This document shows positions 20,501 through 31,211 of a DNA stretch of 64,000 nucleotides, piece by piece. Each line of letters begins with the position of its first letter. Position 1 is the stretch's first letter. The notes beneath the pieces are model-generated. The model ran no database searches. It was not told the origin of the DNA and worked only from the letters and a program-made list of their open reading frames with translations. Both the position numbers and the translations under genes were made by a program. The DNA comes from Lasiosphaeris hirsuta (Eukaryota > Ascomycota > Sordariomycetes > Sordariales > Lasiosphaeriaceae), in the NCBI GenBank assembly GCA_030549175.1, contig JAUKUA010000002.1:248001-312000 (forward strand), written 5' to 3'.

Positions 20501-22500
20501 CAGTGTACAAGACGTATTTCCAATCCGTGGGCTTGCTCCACTCGACCATATTCCTCGTCGGCGCCATGGCTTGGTCAGTCAGTTTCAAGTTCTCTGGCAA
20601 GTAAAAAAAAAAAAAAAAAAAAAGCATCCACCGTGTTCCCAACACTCCTTCCAGTCTCCTAACCTTTGGTCATCTAGATGTCTGGGTGCGATGGTGGTCA
20701 GACGCCTCGGCCGCAGGCGACAACCGCCTGGGTTACTGGCTGGGCACATACGCCGTGCTGGGCGTCGTCCCGCTCGCCGTGCTCTGCGCGTGGCTGTACC
20801 ACCAGCAATTCAACGTCATCTCTCGGTCGGGCTCGCGCCTCCACAGCCGGCTCGCCACCACGGTCCTCCAAGCCCAATTCCCCATCATCAGCCAAGTCGA
20901 CACGGGCACGACGCTGAACCGCTTCAGCCAAGACCTCTTGTTCGTCGACATGCAGCTGCCCCTGGACCTGTCCAACACAGCCTCGGAACTCTTCACGGCA
21001 CTCATCCAGATAGTGCTCATCGCGGTCGCGTCAGTGCCCGCGCTGTGCGCCGTCCCGGCCCTGCTCGCAGCGCTGTACCTGGTGCAGCACTTCTACCTGC
21101 GCACGTCCAAGCAGCTGCGCCTGCACGAGCTCGAGGCGACGGCGGCGCTGGTGACCAAGATCGCCGAGACGTCCTCGGGCGCGGGCCTCGCCACGATGCG
21201 CGCGCACGGCTGGGCGGACGCGGCCACGGCTGGGTTTCTCACCCGGCTCGACCGCTCCCAGGAGCCCGTGTACCTCCTGTACGCGGCGCAGCGCTGGCTG
21301 CAGCTCGTGCTCAGCCTGGTGGTGGCCGGGCTCGTGGTGGCCGTGCTGGGCGCGTCCATCGGCCTGAAGGCGTCCGGCGCGGTGAGCGCGGGCGCCGTCG
21401 GCGTGGCGTTCCTCAACGCCGTGACGCTCGGCGAGACCCTGACGCAGTTCATCATGGCGTGGACGGGCCTCGAGACGTCGCTGGGGGCCATCGCGCGCAT
21501 CGCGCTGTTCCGGCGCCAGACCCCCGCCGAGGAGGAGGATGCCGGGCCCCCCGAAGCAGCGCCGACGGCCCGTGGCCGTGACGGCGCCGTGCGCTTTGAG
21601 AATGTGTGGGCGACATACTCCCGGGGTCCCGGCGCGGGAGCCCCGGGGCCGGACGGGGAATGGAGCCTCCGGGGCGTCAGCCTGGACATCCGGCCCGGCG
21701 AGCGCATCGCGGTCTGCGGCAGGACGGGCTCGGGCAAATCCACCATGCACCTCGCGCTGCTGCGCATGGTGTACGTGCCGATCGGATCCATTTTCATCGG
21801 CGGTGCGGACCACGCCGGCATGACCCTCGAGACGCTGCGCAAGGGCTTCTTGGTCATCTCGCAGGACAGGCTCGAGGGCTTCGACAGCCTGCGCCAGGAA
21901 CTCGACCCTCACGAGGTCTTCTCGGACCGGAGGGTTGAGGCGGTACTGCGCGAGTGTGGCATCGTGGACGTGGTGCTCAGAACCCCCGGCGGACTGGCGG
22001 CCAGGAGGGAGGATTGCAGGTTCTCGGCTGGCGAGGAGCAGCTGCTGAGTGTGGCGCGCGTCATGCTTGATGTGGAGAGGGGTGCTGGAGCACCGGACAG
22101 CGCAGGCGGGATTGTGTTGCTGGACGAAGTGACGAGCAGGTATGTCTGACCCTGTGTATACCCCTGCTGTGATTTGCTCTCTCCTATTTGCCGCACAAAA
22201 GTCGGCTGGGTCCTGACGACTTGACTGTCTACTTCCAGTATCGACAAGAAAACCGAAGAGAAGATTGAGTTGCTACTCAAGACCCGCCTCGGTGGGAGGA
22301 CGCTGATTGCTATCAACCACAGGCTTGAGGCTGCACTAAACTATGACCGTATCGTGGTGCTAGATAACGGGATGGTTGTTGACGTTGGCACGCCGGCGGA
22401 GCTAGTGTTACGGTGTGGACTGTTCGCAGGATTAAAGGTCCACACGCTGCGGGCCCGCCCCAGGCCCCCAAGTATCCATGAAGTTCGTTCGGCATGTTAA
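17567..22500 (+). CDS. ABCC/MRP-type ABC transporter
   Basis: Seven exons: 17567-18845, 18909-19142, 19219-19925, 20027-20183, 20243-20596, 20678-22139, 22239-22500; 1,484 residues. The TMD0 start (MDSLQCGFAADADFGPSV, then CRREFDF) is typical of fungal ABCC proteins. NBD1 (about residue 640) has Walker A GSVGTGKT, signature LSGGQRQRL and Walker B ILILDDVFSALD. NBD2 (about residue 1256) has Walker A GRTGSGKS and Walker B IVLLDEVTSSID, but its signature is FSAGEEQLL instead of the usual SxGQRQL form. Intron 5 is GC-AG (GCAAGT donor at 20597) and holds a poly-A run; intron 3 holds a CTAC microsatellite. It is likely the plasma- or vacuolar-membrane exporter of the cluster product, or a self-protection pump; this is inference from position. 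The start is placed at 17567 because family proteins begin there; the frame is open to 17498. Confidence 0.92.
19957..19993 (+). repeat. CTAC microsatellite in ABC intron 3
   Basis: About nine tandem copies of ACCT/CTAC, wholly inside the intron 19926-20026. Confidence 0.9.
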
Positions 22501-22589
22501 TATCTTTCTCATCAGTGCTGGCATTCACCATGTACATCAAAGATCCAAAAATGTGATTTTCTCAGTCTAAGGGGGTCTCCCCCTCCTCT

Positions 22590-22612
22590 CCCCCCCCCCC
22601 CCCCCCCCCCCC
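22590..22612 (+). repeat. Poly-C run between convergent genes
   Basis: A 23-base C run in the short space between the ABC gene and the convergent CE1 gene. Confidence 0.9.
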
Positions 22613-22633
22613 GTTCATAGCTATCGCCACCAC

Positions 22634-23571
22634 TCAAGACAAGATACCAAAAAACTTGAGCATCAACTGCTCATTGACAGGCGCCGTATGCCCAACGCCC
22701 TGGCCAAAGTAGCCCTGCAGCTTGGTGCCATCGCCGTAAACCATGTTGGTGTACGCGGCCGAGGGAACGCCTGTGACGTTCTTGGATAGCGGCAGATCCA
22801 AGACATTGCTCCACTGCTTGAGGGCCTCGTAGGCGCACTGGGGACGCACAAGACTATCAGCCAGGCCGTGGTAGATCTGCATGCGCGGGCGGCGGCCGGT
22901 GTATCCGGGATACGAGTTGCGGACGAAGTTGACCCACTCCTGGGGGGTGTGGGTGAGGCCCTGGGCGCAGGTCTGGTTGGCGCCGAAGGGGGTGGCGGTG
23001 GGCGAGCCGGCGAAGCAGGCGTGGGCGACGCCGGCCTCGAAGACGTCTGGGTAGCTGCCGGCCATGACGTTGGTCATCATGCCGCCCGAAGAGGATCCCA
23101 TGACGTAGACGCGGTCCTTGTCGCCGCTGTACTTGGCCAGCGTGTAGTTGACCATGCTGACGATGCCGAGTGCGTCGCCGCCCGCGCCGTGCGTCAGGCT
23201 GGCCTTGTTCTGTACGTCCCAGCAGTTGCTCTGGTTGGGCGTGCCGGCGTAGATGATGATGAAGCCGTTCGAGTCGGCGTAGGACGGCAGCCGCGTGCCG
23301 CTGTACCAGCCCTGGGCGGTGCCGCCGCAGGGGTGGAGCTGTGGTTTTGTCAGTAAGAGAGTCCAAAACGAAAAGGTAAAAAAAAAAGAAGAAAAAGAAA
23401 GGGGTTACGTACTGCCACAATGACGGCCGGCTTAGCCGCAACCTTGTCGGGCACGTAGATATACATGTAGATCTTGGTCGGGTTGCTGCCAAATTCCTTG
23501 ACCTGCTGCAGGGATGCGCCCATGACCGACGTCGCCGCGGCGGCGAGGCCGAAGAGGTTTGTAAGAAGCAT
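22634..23571 (-). CDS. Secreted CE1-type esterase (acetylxylan/feruloyl esterase or PHB-depolymerase-like)
   Basis: Exons 23413-23571 and 22634-23338 (74-nt intron) give 287 residues. A signal peptide (MLLTNLFGLAAAATSVMGA) precedes a LHPCGGTAQGW oxyanion block, the nucleophile elbow GSSSGG, and the late motifs IYHGLADSLVRP and GHTAP that supply Asp and His of the triad. These are the blocks of CE1 acetylxylan esterases of fungi. No CBM1 is present. It would act outside the cell on acetylated xylan. It is convergent with the ABC gene, so probably not part of the peptide cluster. Confidence 0.88.
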
Positions 23572-25952
23572 GGCGGCGGGAAGGTACGAGGTAATAGAAT
23601 GTCGAACGAACGGTGTAAATGGAAGCGGCTGCTGATTCTGATTCTTGGCACAACAGGAAGGCGCCATGGCCTAGTACTTATATACATGGCAAGCATGCCT
23701 CCCCTCGCCCCCCCCCCCCCCAATCGCTGCTGGATGCCGAACGAACTGCCACTCTTCATCAACTCGGAGATTTCTTCTGCTCCAGCAACAATTGCATCCT
23801 CCGCCGATGCCAAGCCTGTTCCGTTTGGTGATCAGGGACGCAGCGACGCGCGTGGGGATTCCCGCTCTGGGGAGTCGTTTGAGGGTGTCCGGGCGGCGTC
23901 ACCTGCAGCCAAGGTGCGGATAAATACCCGGGGAGCCGGTCCTACTGCAAACCTGCGACCCCATGAGACCCCATGGTGGCCGCCCAAGGTGCGGAGCAGG
24001 TTGCGAAAGATTGGGGAAACGGAGCTGTCGGCCGTGCCTGCCAGTTGAGGGAGCCGCACCCGGCACCTGGACTCGGCAGCCACGATGGCTGGATCGTCTC
24101 CCCATTGGTGCGCATCACTGTGATCACTCGATTGGGGCCTGGCAAAAGGCAAAATGCGTCCTAAAATGCGTCCCAAAAACCATGCATCGCGTAGCCCTTC
24201 CATTTGCACGTGGAATTAAGGTAGCGGCTCGCTCAACCTCTCTTGGCATCACAGCCTGAAGCCATCCCAGCCCCGGATGCGAGCTACGGGTTTCGTGTCA
24301 AGTAGGTAGGTTAGCAGCAGCACATTCCGAGTGAGTGTGGTGGCTTCAATTAATATAGGGCGTGATGCTGGGATCCTGTCAAACCCATTTTGCGGAACTG
24401 ACGGCGCCTACGGCATGAGGAGCGGCACTGTGAAATTTGGGGCTCGCTGGACAGGCATAGCCTGCCTGGCTAGCCTTGCTTGACCATCTTTCAGAAACTT
24501 ATTGGAGGCCGGTATAGTTTATTTTTTGCTATAATGTACCGATGCCAGAGGTGTCTTGGTCATCCTAATACGTAGCTTGCCCATGGCGCGTGTCTCGCTT
24601 TGGATTCGTATGTATTGCCCCTAAGTCGACTCGCCCTGCCCCTGACAACTCGGAACTTCATTTCCACCACCTCAGGCTTCTAATTTATAACGGCGGCGAT
24701 CGGAGAGAAACTCATGCTCGATTCGCGGGGTCCGGCAACCGCGCGCGGGATTCCACTCGTGCTAGGAGGTGATAGCTGGATATCACCAAGCTCAGTACCC
24801 AGCGTCATGACGCTACCGTACCTCAACTGGTAGTACCGTAGCATCGGCAACAGTCGGATGCAGTGCTGCCGTTGCGACCTCCATGGGTAGAGATACTCAA
24901 TTCGAGAACCGGAGGCTCATCTGGAGATATCATGGGTGTGAGAACGTTTACTCCGCTTCACAAAAACCCTACCTATCCCTCAGGCTTCCCGCCTTGGTTT
25001 GGCCCACATCCATCTGGCTTGAGAACCTTTTGATGTCAACAAAGAGATCGGGAGTTGTCGTCGGTTGATATAACAAATGATCTGTCAAGCGGTAACCGAG
25101 TGATCAAAGTCCGGAAGAAAGTTTTGGCTACCTACACCCGCATCTCCTCCTCGTACGCCGCCGTGATGCCAGGAGCATAACCCCGGCCGGCGCGATAGAG
25201 TGGACGGTATCTTCGATAACCGCCGCGCGTGGCTCGTTCGGCCACTCCGGCAACACTCGACGGTGTCAGTTGTAGTTTGGGGCGCGGACAACGCTAGGCT
25301 GGTTACCCATCACCTAGCCGAAATAGACGTTCGGGTTATCCCTATCACCATACCAGATGTTGGTGATGACGAAGATCGTCCCGTCGTGTCGGATTTCTAC
25401 CGCACGTCGAGGGCGCGCATGAGTCCGACAGGCTAATAAGTAACTTTCAAGTAACCAACACAAACCCTCCCCTTTCCATCACCGACACAATAAATTCCTT
25501 CATCCTCACAAAGTTCGAGCTAAGATGCAACCAACCCCTCCCCTCCATCCGGAAAGTGTCTCAAAGCCTCACCGCCACCAACACCAGGGCAGTGCAAATC
25601 ACGACCGCGACCAGCCACGACCAAATCCAGAGCCTGAATCGCCTGTAAAACCCCCCTTTTTCCCCACCGCCGATATCTCAACCAGCACAGACAGCGCACA
25701 GGGATCACGGTCACGCTCAAATGATCATTCACCCTTAGTAATTATTAATTATAATTACCAATTAAAGTTTATGTACTATGAAAAAGAGATAGCTAATGCC
25801 GAAACGGCCGTGATATCGTGAACTCCAGAATAATACCCATGAGAGCCCACGCTCTATCCAATACCTAACCTGAATGTCCCAGTACCATAGCTGATGTATC
25901 AAACGCTGTTGCATGTTGCAGTCCGACTCACCCATTGTTAATAGAAAACCCA
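23572..25952. other. Intergenic region, 2.4 kb
   Basis: Esterase promoter at its left end; the rest holds only short frames with no recognised motifs and no RNA gene. Confidence 0.45.
23678..23685 (-). promoter_or_regulatory. TATA-like box of the CE1 esterase gene
   Basis: TATATAAG on the minus strand about 110 bp upstream of the ATG at 23571. Confidence 0.45.
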
Positions 25953-28900
25953 TCATCGTGGAATCCTCTTCCCCTCAAAAACATCCGCAGGCCAGCCCTG
26001 CATAGTAACGCCCTCATCCACCGTGTCACCTCCCATGATCAAGGTGTGCTCTAACAAACAGCTATCCGCCATCATCGTCCCGCCCGAAAGCAACCTGCTG
26101 CCCGTGCGCAAGACACAGCGGTCCCCGACATGCAGCATGTTGAGATCAAACTTGCCTTTGCTGTTGATGTGCCCCACCAAGCTGGCATCATCCACCACCA
26201 CGCGATCTCCCATATTGATCAAATCGGGCTCGGTAAACATCAAAGACGGCCTACCGTTCGCAAACAGAGCGCAGTCCTTGCCAATCTTGGCTCCGAGGGC
26301 GCGGAAATACAGGACGCACCAGTGAGTTCCAGTCAACATGCCCAGGATTCCATTTCCGCGGAAGCAGTCACGTCTCAGTGCCTCAATCGTAATGTACAAT
26401 TGCCAGCGCTGGCAGTACGAGGACACGTCCCAGCTGTAGTTGCCCGGCTTTCGGCGGCCTATGACAGCCCACTTTCCGGCGATGGTAATAGCGAGCGCAA
26501 TGATCGACTGCACCAGGGTGAGAAAGGCGAAGGAGCTCGTGAAGAGGCCAAATAGAACGAGTGGGCTCATGTCGTAGGTAAACTCTCCCTTTTTGAGAGT
26601 TGCGCCGGGGGCGATGAGGGGTCGGTAGAGGCGATCAAAGACTTGGACCGAGACGACAAAGGGGGCGTTCCAATACACCACGATAAAGATACGAATGAAA
26701 GTGGTGTAGAGGAAAATGGCGAATTGCCCAAGCACGTAGTATGGAGCCTGGCGTAGGTAGAACGCACGGCTAAAGGGACTGAGGGTATTGGGGGTCGGCG
26801 ATTCCGTCTCGATTTGTGGTGCCGTGGTCGTATCTCGCTCCAGCCTTGACAGGGGCACTGCCTTCTCGGGATCGGTCATCGATGAGAGCATTTCGTGATG
26901 GCCATCTCCCGTTTGTGGCCTAGACCCAAACTTTGTGCTCGATTCCGACGGGGCCGCGGTGGATGCGGCACTGCTCCAGGACTGCCTGCGTCTTCCATCA
27001 TCCGACCTGGAGGTCAAATCCCCTGATGAGCTAGACCCCAGTGTCGACATGTCGCTATCACCCAAATCTTTTCCAGACGATAGACACACAGCCTCTCCGT
27101 TCCGTGATCCGACGAACACTCCCTGGGCCGGGTAATTCTTGTTCCTCCGCGTAAGCGCACCCGAGCCAAGAACGGTCTGCTCCCCGACCGTAACGCCTGG
27201 GAGGCACACGACACGGTCGGCAATCATGGCTCCGGCCCGTACCTTGATCACCTCTGAGCCGTTACCGTCAGATGTGACAAGGTGTGCACGTCCGCCAAAC
27301 ACAACATCATCCCCGATGTCGAGCAGATGATAGTCGCCGATGTGAGGGCCGGTACCTGGCCAGTAAACACGCTTCCCCACCTTGGCGCCGAGAATACGCA
27401 AGATAATCGACCTGAACTCGTAATGCGCTCCGAAAAGAGAAGTCACGCTGGTCAGAGAATGATTTGGAAAGATGGTCCTTATAAGCGACAGTCTCCATCT
27501 CTCAACCTGACCTCTCGATTCGGCTCTGCTAGGTCCAAGCTTGCCAAACATCAGGTCGAGGACGGCCAAGATGGCCAAGACGGTGGCAAAGAGAAAGAAG
27601 GGACCGAAGATGGTGTTCAAGATCAGAGCCAGGAAGTGGAAAAATACCCGCTGCCCACCAGCGAACCAGTGAATGATGCTGAGGAAAGGCGTAGCTGACG
27701 TTTCTGGCTTTGAGCTCACGAGTCCGAGAAGGGCGAGTAGCCAAGGGGTGGAGTGGATAGCTCTTGTAAACCCAAAAAGCGGCAGAGTGCCGAACAGTGT
27801 GAGAGCCCAATGGGGCTCGGGAATCTTATGGAAACCCAGGTCTCGGTTTGCTTCGGTGGCATCATTCAGCTCGCGGCTTGACGAATTCGGTCCAATGCAT
27901 GTGTTGTCGGGCACGGGGACGCCAGGGGCAAGTATCGATGCTCTCCCGACGTAGGCGTTCTGGCCAATCGTGATTCGTCCCAAGTACATGGATGTGTTGC
28001 GCTCGGAGGCAAATGGCCGGCAGTTACACGCCTCGAGCACTGTGTTGTCGCCTATGTCGATGAGATCCCATTCACCCAGCTGTGCACCATCGATAAGGAC
28101 GCCCTTGCCGATTTTGGCACCCAGCAGGCGATAGAACCACACTCGTGTGAAGTTTGTCGTACTGTTCAAGCACGGTTGTCAGCATCTTCGCCAGGGCAAT
28201 GCTGAGCACGCTGGATCGAGAAACTCCGGTAACATCTTGCCTCAGAGGTCAAAGGAGGGGGTTGGGGTTGGGGTTGGGGTTGGGGTTGGCAACTTACCTC
28301 CAAACGCCGAGACCACACACATCCACAGTTTTTTGTACAATCCACCACCTCGTATGGTATCCACCCCACATGGGGTAAATTCCCTCCCTGTGTCGCCAAA
28401 TGACTAACCACTTGACGAATATGCCCACAAAAGGAATGACAATGAGGATGCACAGACGTGTAAGCAACAGGCAGCCTGCCACGTTGAGAAGCCTGCCCAT
28501 AACATGATTGCTGGTTTGCATCGTCTTGGTGTTTGCCAAAAGAACAAGGAAGAGGGTCCATTGTACGCCGCGACGGGCTGGGTAGAGAAAGAGAAGGGGT
28601 ATCAATTGAAACAGAAGCAGGAATGGGTTTGTTGAACTGCAAGTTTCGGTTTGAGAAGGCTGATTGTGCTTTTCAGAGTCTGCACCCGCACTATCGGAAG
28701 AGTTGGAGGCTGATTCTTGCAGCTTCTTATCAATGTGCTTGGCTATCCTGTTGATAGAACCATCTCGAAACACGAGAACAATGGGCAGGGCGACTCCAAA
28801 CTCGGATCGCAGACTGGACAGCAGCTTGCCAGCGCGGAGGGAATCACCACCGAGTGCGAAAAAGTCGGTGTCTCGGTCAAGCTCACTGGATGGGGTGTCG

Positions 28901-31211
28901 AGAATGCTGCCAAATGCCGTCGCGACCCGACCGGCCGTGCTATCGCCCTCGTCGTCGACGGCGAGATTCCGCTGGGCATCCAGCAACCGCTTTACCTCCT
29001 CGTATTGGGGCTTGCCATTTGCATCGAGAGGAACCGGCCCGTCAAGGGTGAAGTATTTGTGCGGGACGCTGTAGCCGTCTACGAGCAGAGGCATTTGCGT
29101 CTTGAGGGCATCGATCAGGCTGCTGCCAGACCATCGCGACAGTGTTCGTGCGTGTGTGCGATTGCGAATCAGGAAAAGCTCAAGAACTCCCTGCTTCGGA
29201 TCTTTCCTGGCCAAGAAGGTGATGCTGCGCGGCACGTTGGACTGGATAGCTCGTGATAATTTGGACTGGTCGGCATCGCACACCTTGGACGGTATGTTGA
29301 CTGAGAGCTCCGTGTCGGGCTCGGGGCAGGTGGCCTCGCGATGAAGGTCGCTATATTGGGTGTTGTCGGTGACTTCGGGGATGTCGAGGCGATCGCCAAG
29401 CCGGATGCGCAGGACCTTATTGTTGCGCTTGGGCAGGTCGTCCATGTAGACAACAAGGGCGGGCCATTTAGCTTGCTGGAGACACTCCCTCAGCGCCTGG
29501 TGGAGTTGTCTGATGTCGACGCGGGGCGCACCGGGAGGGGTGACGAGGACGACGCCGACAACTTCTTGGAGGACATCGTGCTTGGCAGAGAAGGCGAGGG
29601 CTTGGGTCACGCGGCCGTAGATTGGCGAATGTTGGTTTTGGGCGACGGAAATGATGGCGTTCTCGACCTCGAAGGGCGAAATGATCTCGCCGCCGCGGTT
29701 GATGACCTCTTTGCTTCGGCCGGTGATGAAAAGGAAACCATCAGCCGACATGTAGCCGAGGTCACCGGTATCGAACCATCCATCGCGGGTGAAGCAGGAT
29801 CTGTCGATGGTGCCGTCCTGCTTGAGATAGCCAGGGAAGACGGGCTCCCCGCGCACGCTGATCCTGCCCACGGTTCCTGGAAGCACAACCGCTCCTTCGG
29901 CGCCGAGAATGGCCAGCTCAGGACCCACAGCGATGCCTGAAGTGCCAGGCCGGTCTAGTTTGTAATCGATGGGTGGGGTGGAGATGGGCATGCACCTGAC
30001 TAGGTCAGACAGACGGAAAAGGAAAGAGCAGAGAGAAAGGAAGCGACTCACTCTGTCATTCCGTAGCTGGGCAGGACGATGCACTTGAATGTGTCCCTGA
30101 TGCGCTCGGCCAGCGCGGGCAGCAGCCCACCCGCCGCATTACACACCAAACGAATCCTACTCTTGGCGAGCGCTTCAGGGCGGAACTCTGCCTGGTCAAG
30201 CACCATCTGATGCATCGACGGCGACGCATAGTACCACGACGCTCCCAGGTCCTCGACGACATCCCAGAAGGTGCTTGGGTCGAATGCGGGGCAGCAAATG
30301 GTCGACCCCCCCGAGACCACGGGCGCGAAGATATTTCGGACCAATCCACCACTGTATAACGGTCAGTCTCAGGCATCTGTGGGGGAGGGGGTGGGGGTGG
30401 GGTGTCCATGCGGGCATGAGCATGGAGGCGCTACTCACATGTGGTGGAGCGGCATCATATTGAGACACACATCATCCGCTGTCAACGCCCATGAGCTGAT
30501 GACATACGCCACGCCTGCCACGATGTTGTGAACCGTGATGGGCACAATCTTCTTCGTCCCCGACGTGCCGCTCGTGAAGAGAATGATCGCCATGTCATCT
30601 GGTCCGTTCGGCTGCACTCGGGCGCTGTTCGTCGTGAGCAGTCTTCCGTCCCGGGGCGAAACGGTAGCCAGCGGCCCGTAAGAGTCGCCCTGGCCTTCCT
30701 CGAGGAAGAAAACGGGGGTCTGTCGCTCCGTAGACCATGACGATGTCAAACCCAAGCGCTCGGCATCTTCCCTTGTCGTCAGGACGCATGACGCCCCAGC
30801 CTGTTGCACATCTGCCTCGAACTGCTCAGCACCCACCTCAGGGTTGATCGGGGCTGCTGTGAACCTGTTCGCGACGGCGAGAACAGCCGCCGCCAGGATC
30901 GGTCCGTTGGGCAAGGCGATACAGACGACCGGTTTCCTGCCGCTGGACGAGAAGGAGAGCGGTAGAGTGAAGGTATCCACGAAGTCGTACAAGCGTCGAT
31001 GCGTGATCGCGGGTCGTCCTTGGTCAGCGTAGAAGAGGGCGGGCTTGTCTTGCGGTCTGAGGAACTGAACCAGGCTCGAGTACTGTTTCCCCATCTTGCG
31101 TCGGGGGGAGGCTCCATTCGAGTCCGTATTGTTGGGTGAGTGGGCTATCTCCAAGGAGTGAAGGAGGGCGAGCCCGGTCCTAGACGGCGACATCGCGCTC
31201 GACCCGGCCAT
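25953..31211 (-). CDS. Pls/PosA-type NRPS-like synthetase (A-T-membrane-hexapeptide domains)
   Basis: Four exons (30439-31211, 30052-30351, 28298-29995, 25953-28161) give 1,659 residues, all phases consistent. The adenylation domain spans about residues 40-600: core motifs FTSGTSGTKKIVP, LPSYGMTE, WFDTGDLGYM and GRSKEVINRGGE. The carrier domain has the phosphopantetheine site FFALGGDSLRAG at about residue 740. It is followed by several membrane segments and blocks of hexapeptide (LpxA-like) repeats such as LLGAKIGKGVLIDGA, ILGAKVGKRVYWPG and ALGAKIGKDCALFANG. No condensation or thioesterase domain is present. This is the layout of poly-lysine-synthetase-like NRPSs (Pls/PosA), which make short amino-acid homopolymers or condense amino acids at the membrane. 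Substrate cannot be read by eye. It stands alone, separated from the peptide cluster by the CE1 gene. Confidence 0.88.
28257..28289 (+). repeat. GGGGTT array inside an intron of the synthetase
   Basis: Five or so GGGGTT units in the 136-nt intron 28162-28297; the plus strand could form a G-quadruplex, the transcript carries the C-rich complement. Confidence 0.85.

Noticed and set aside
22634..31211. CE1 esterase and Pls-like synthetase as members of the RiPP cluster
   Set aside because: Opposite strand, separated by a poly-C junction and a 2.4-kb gap, and with unrelated functions; no sequence evidence links them.
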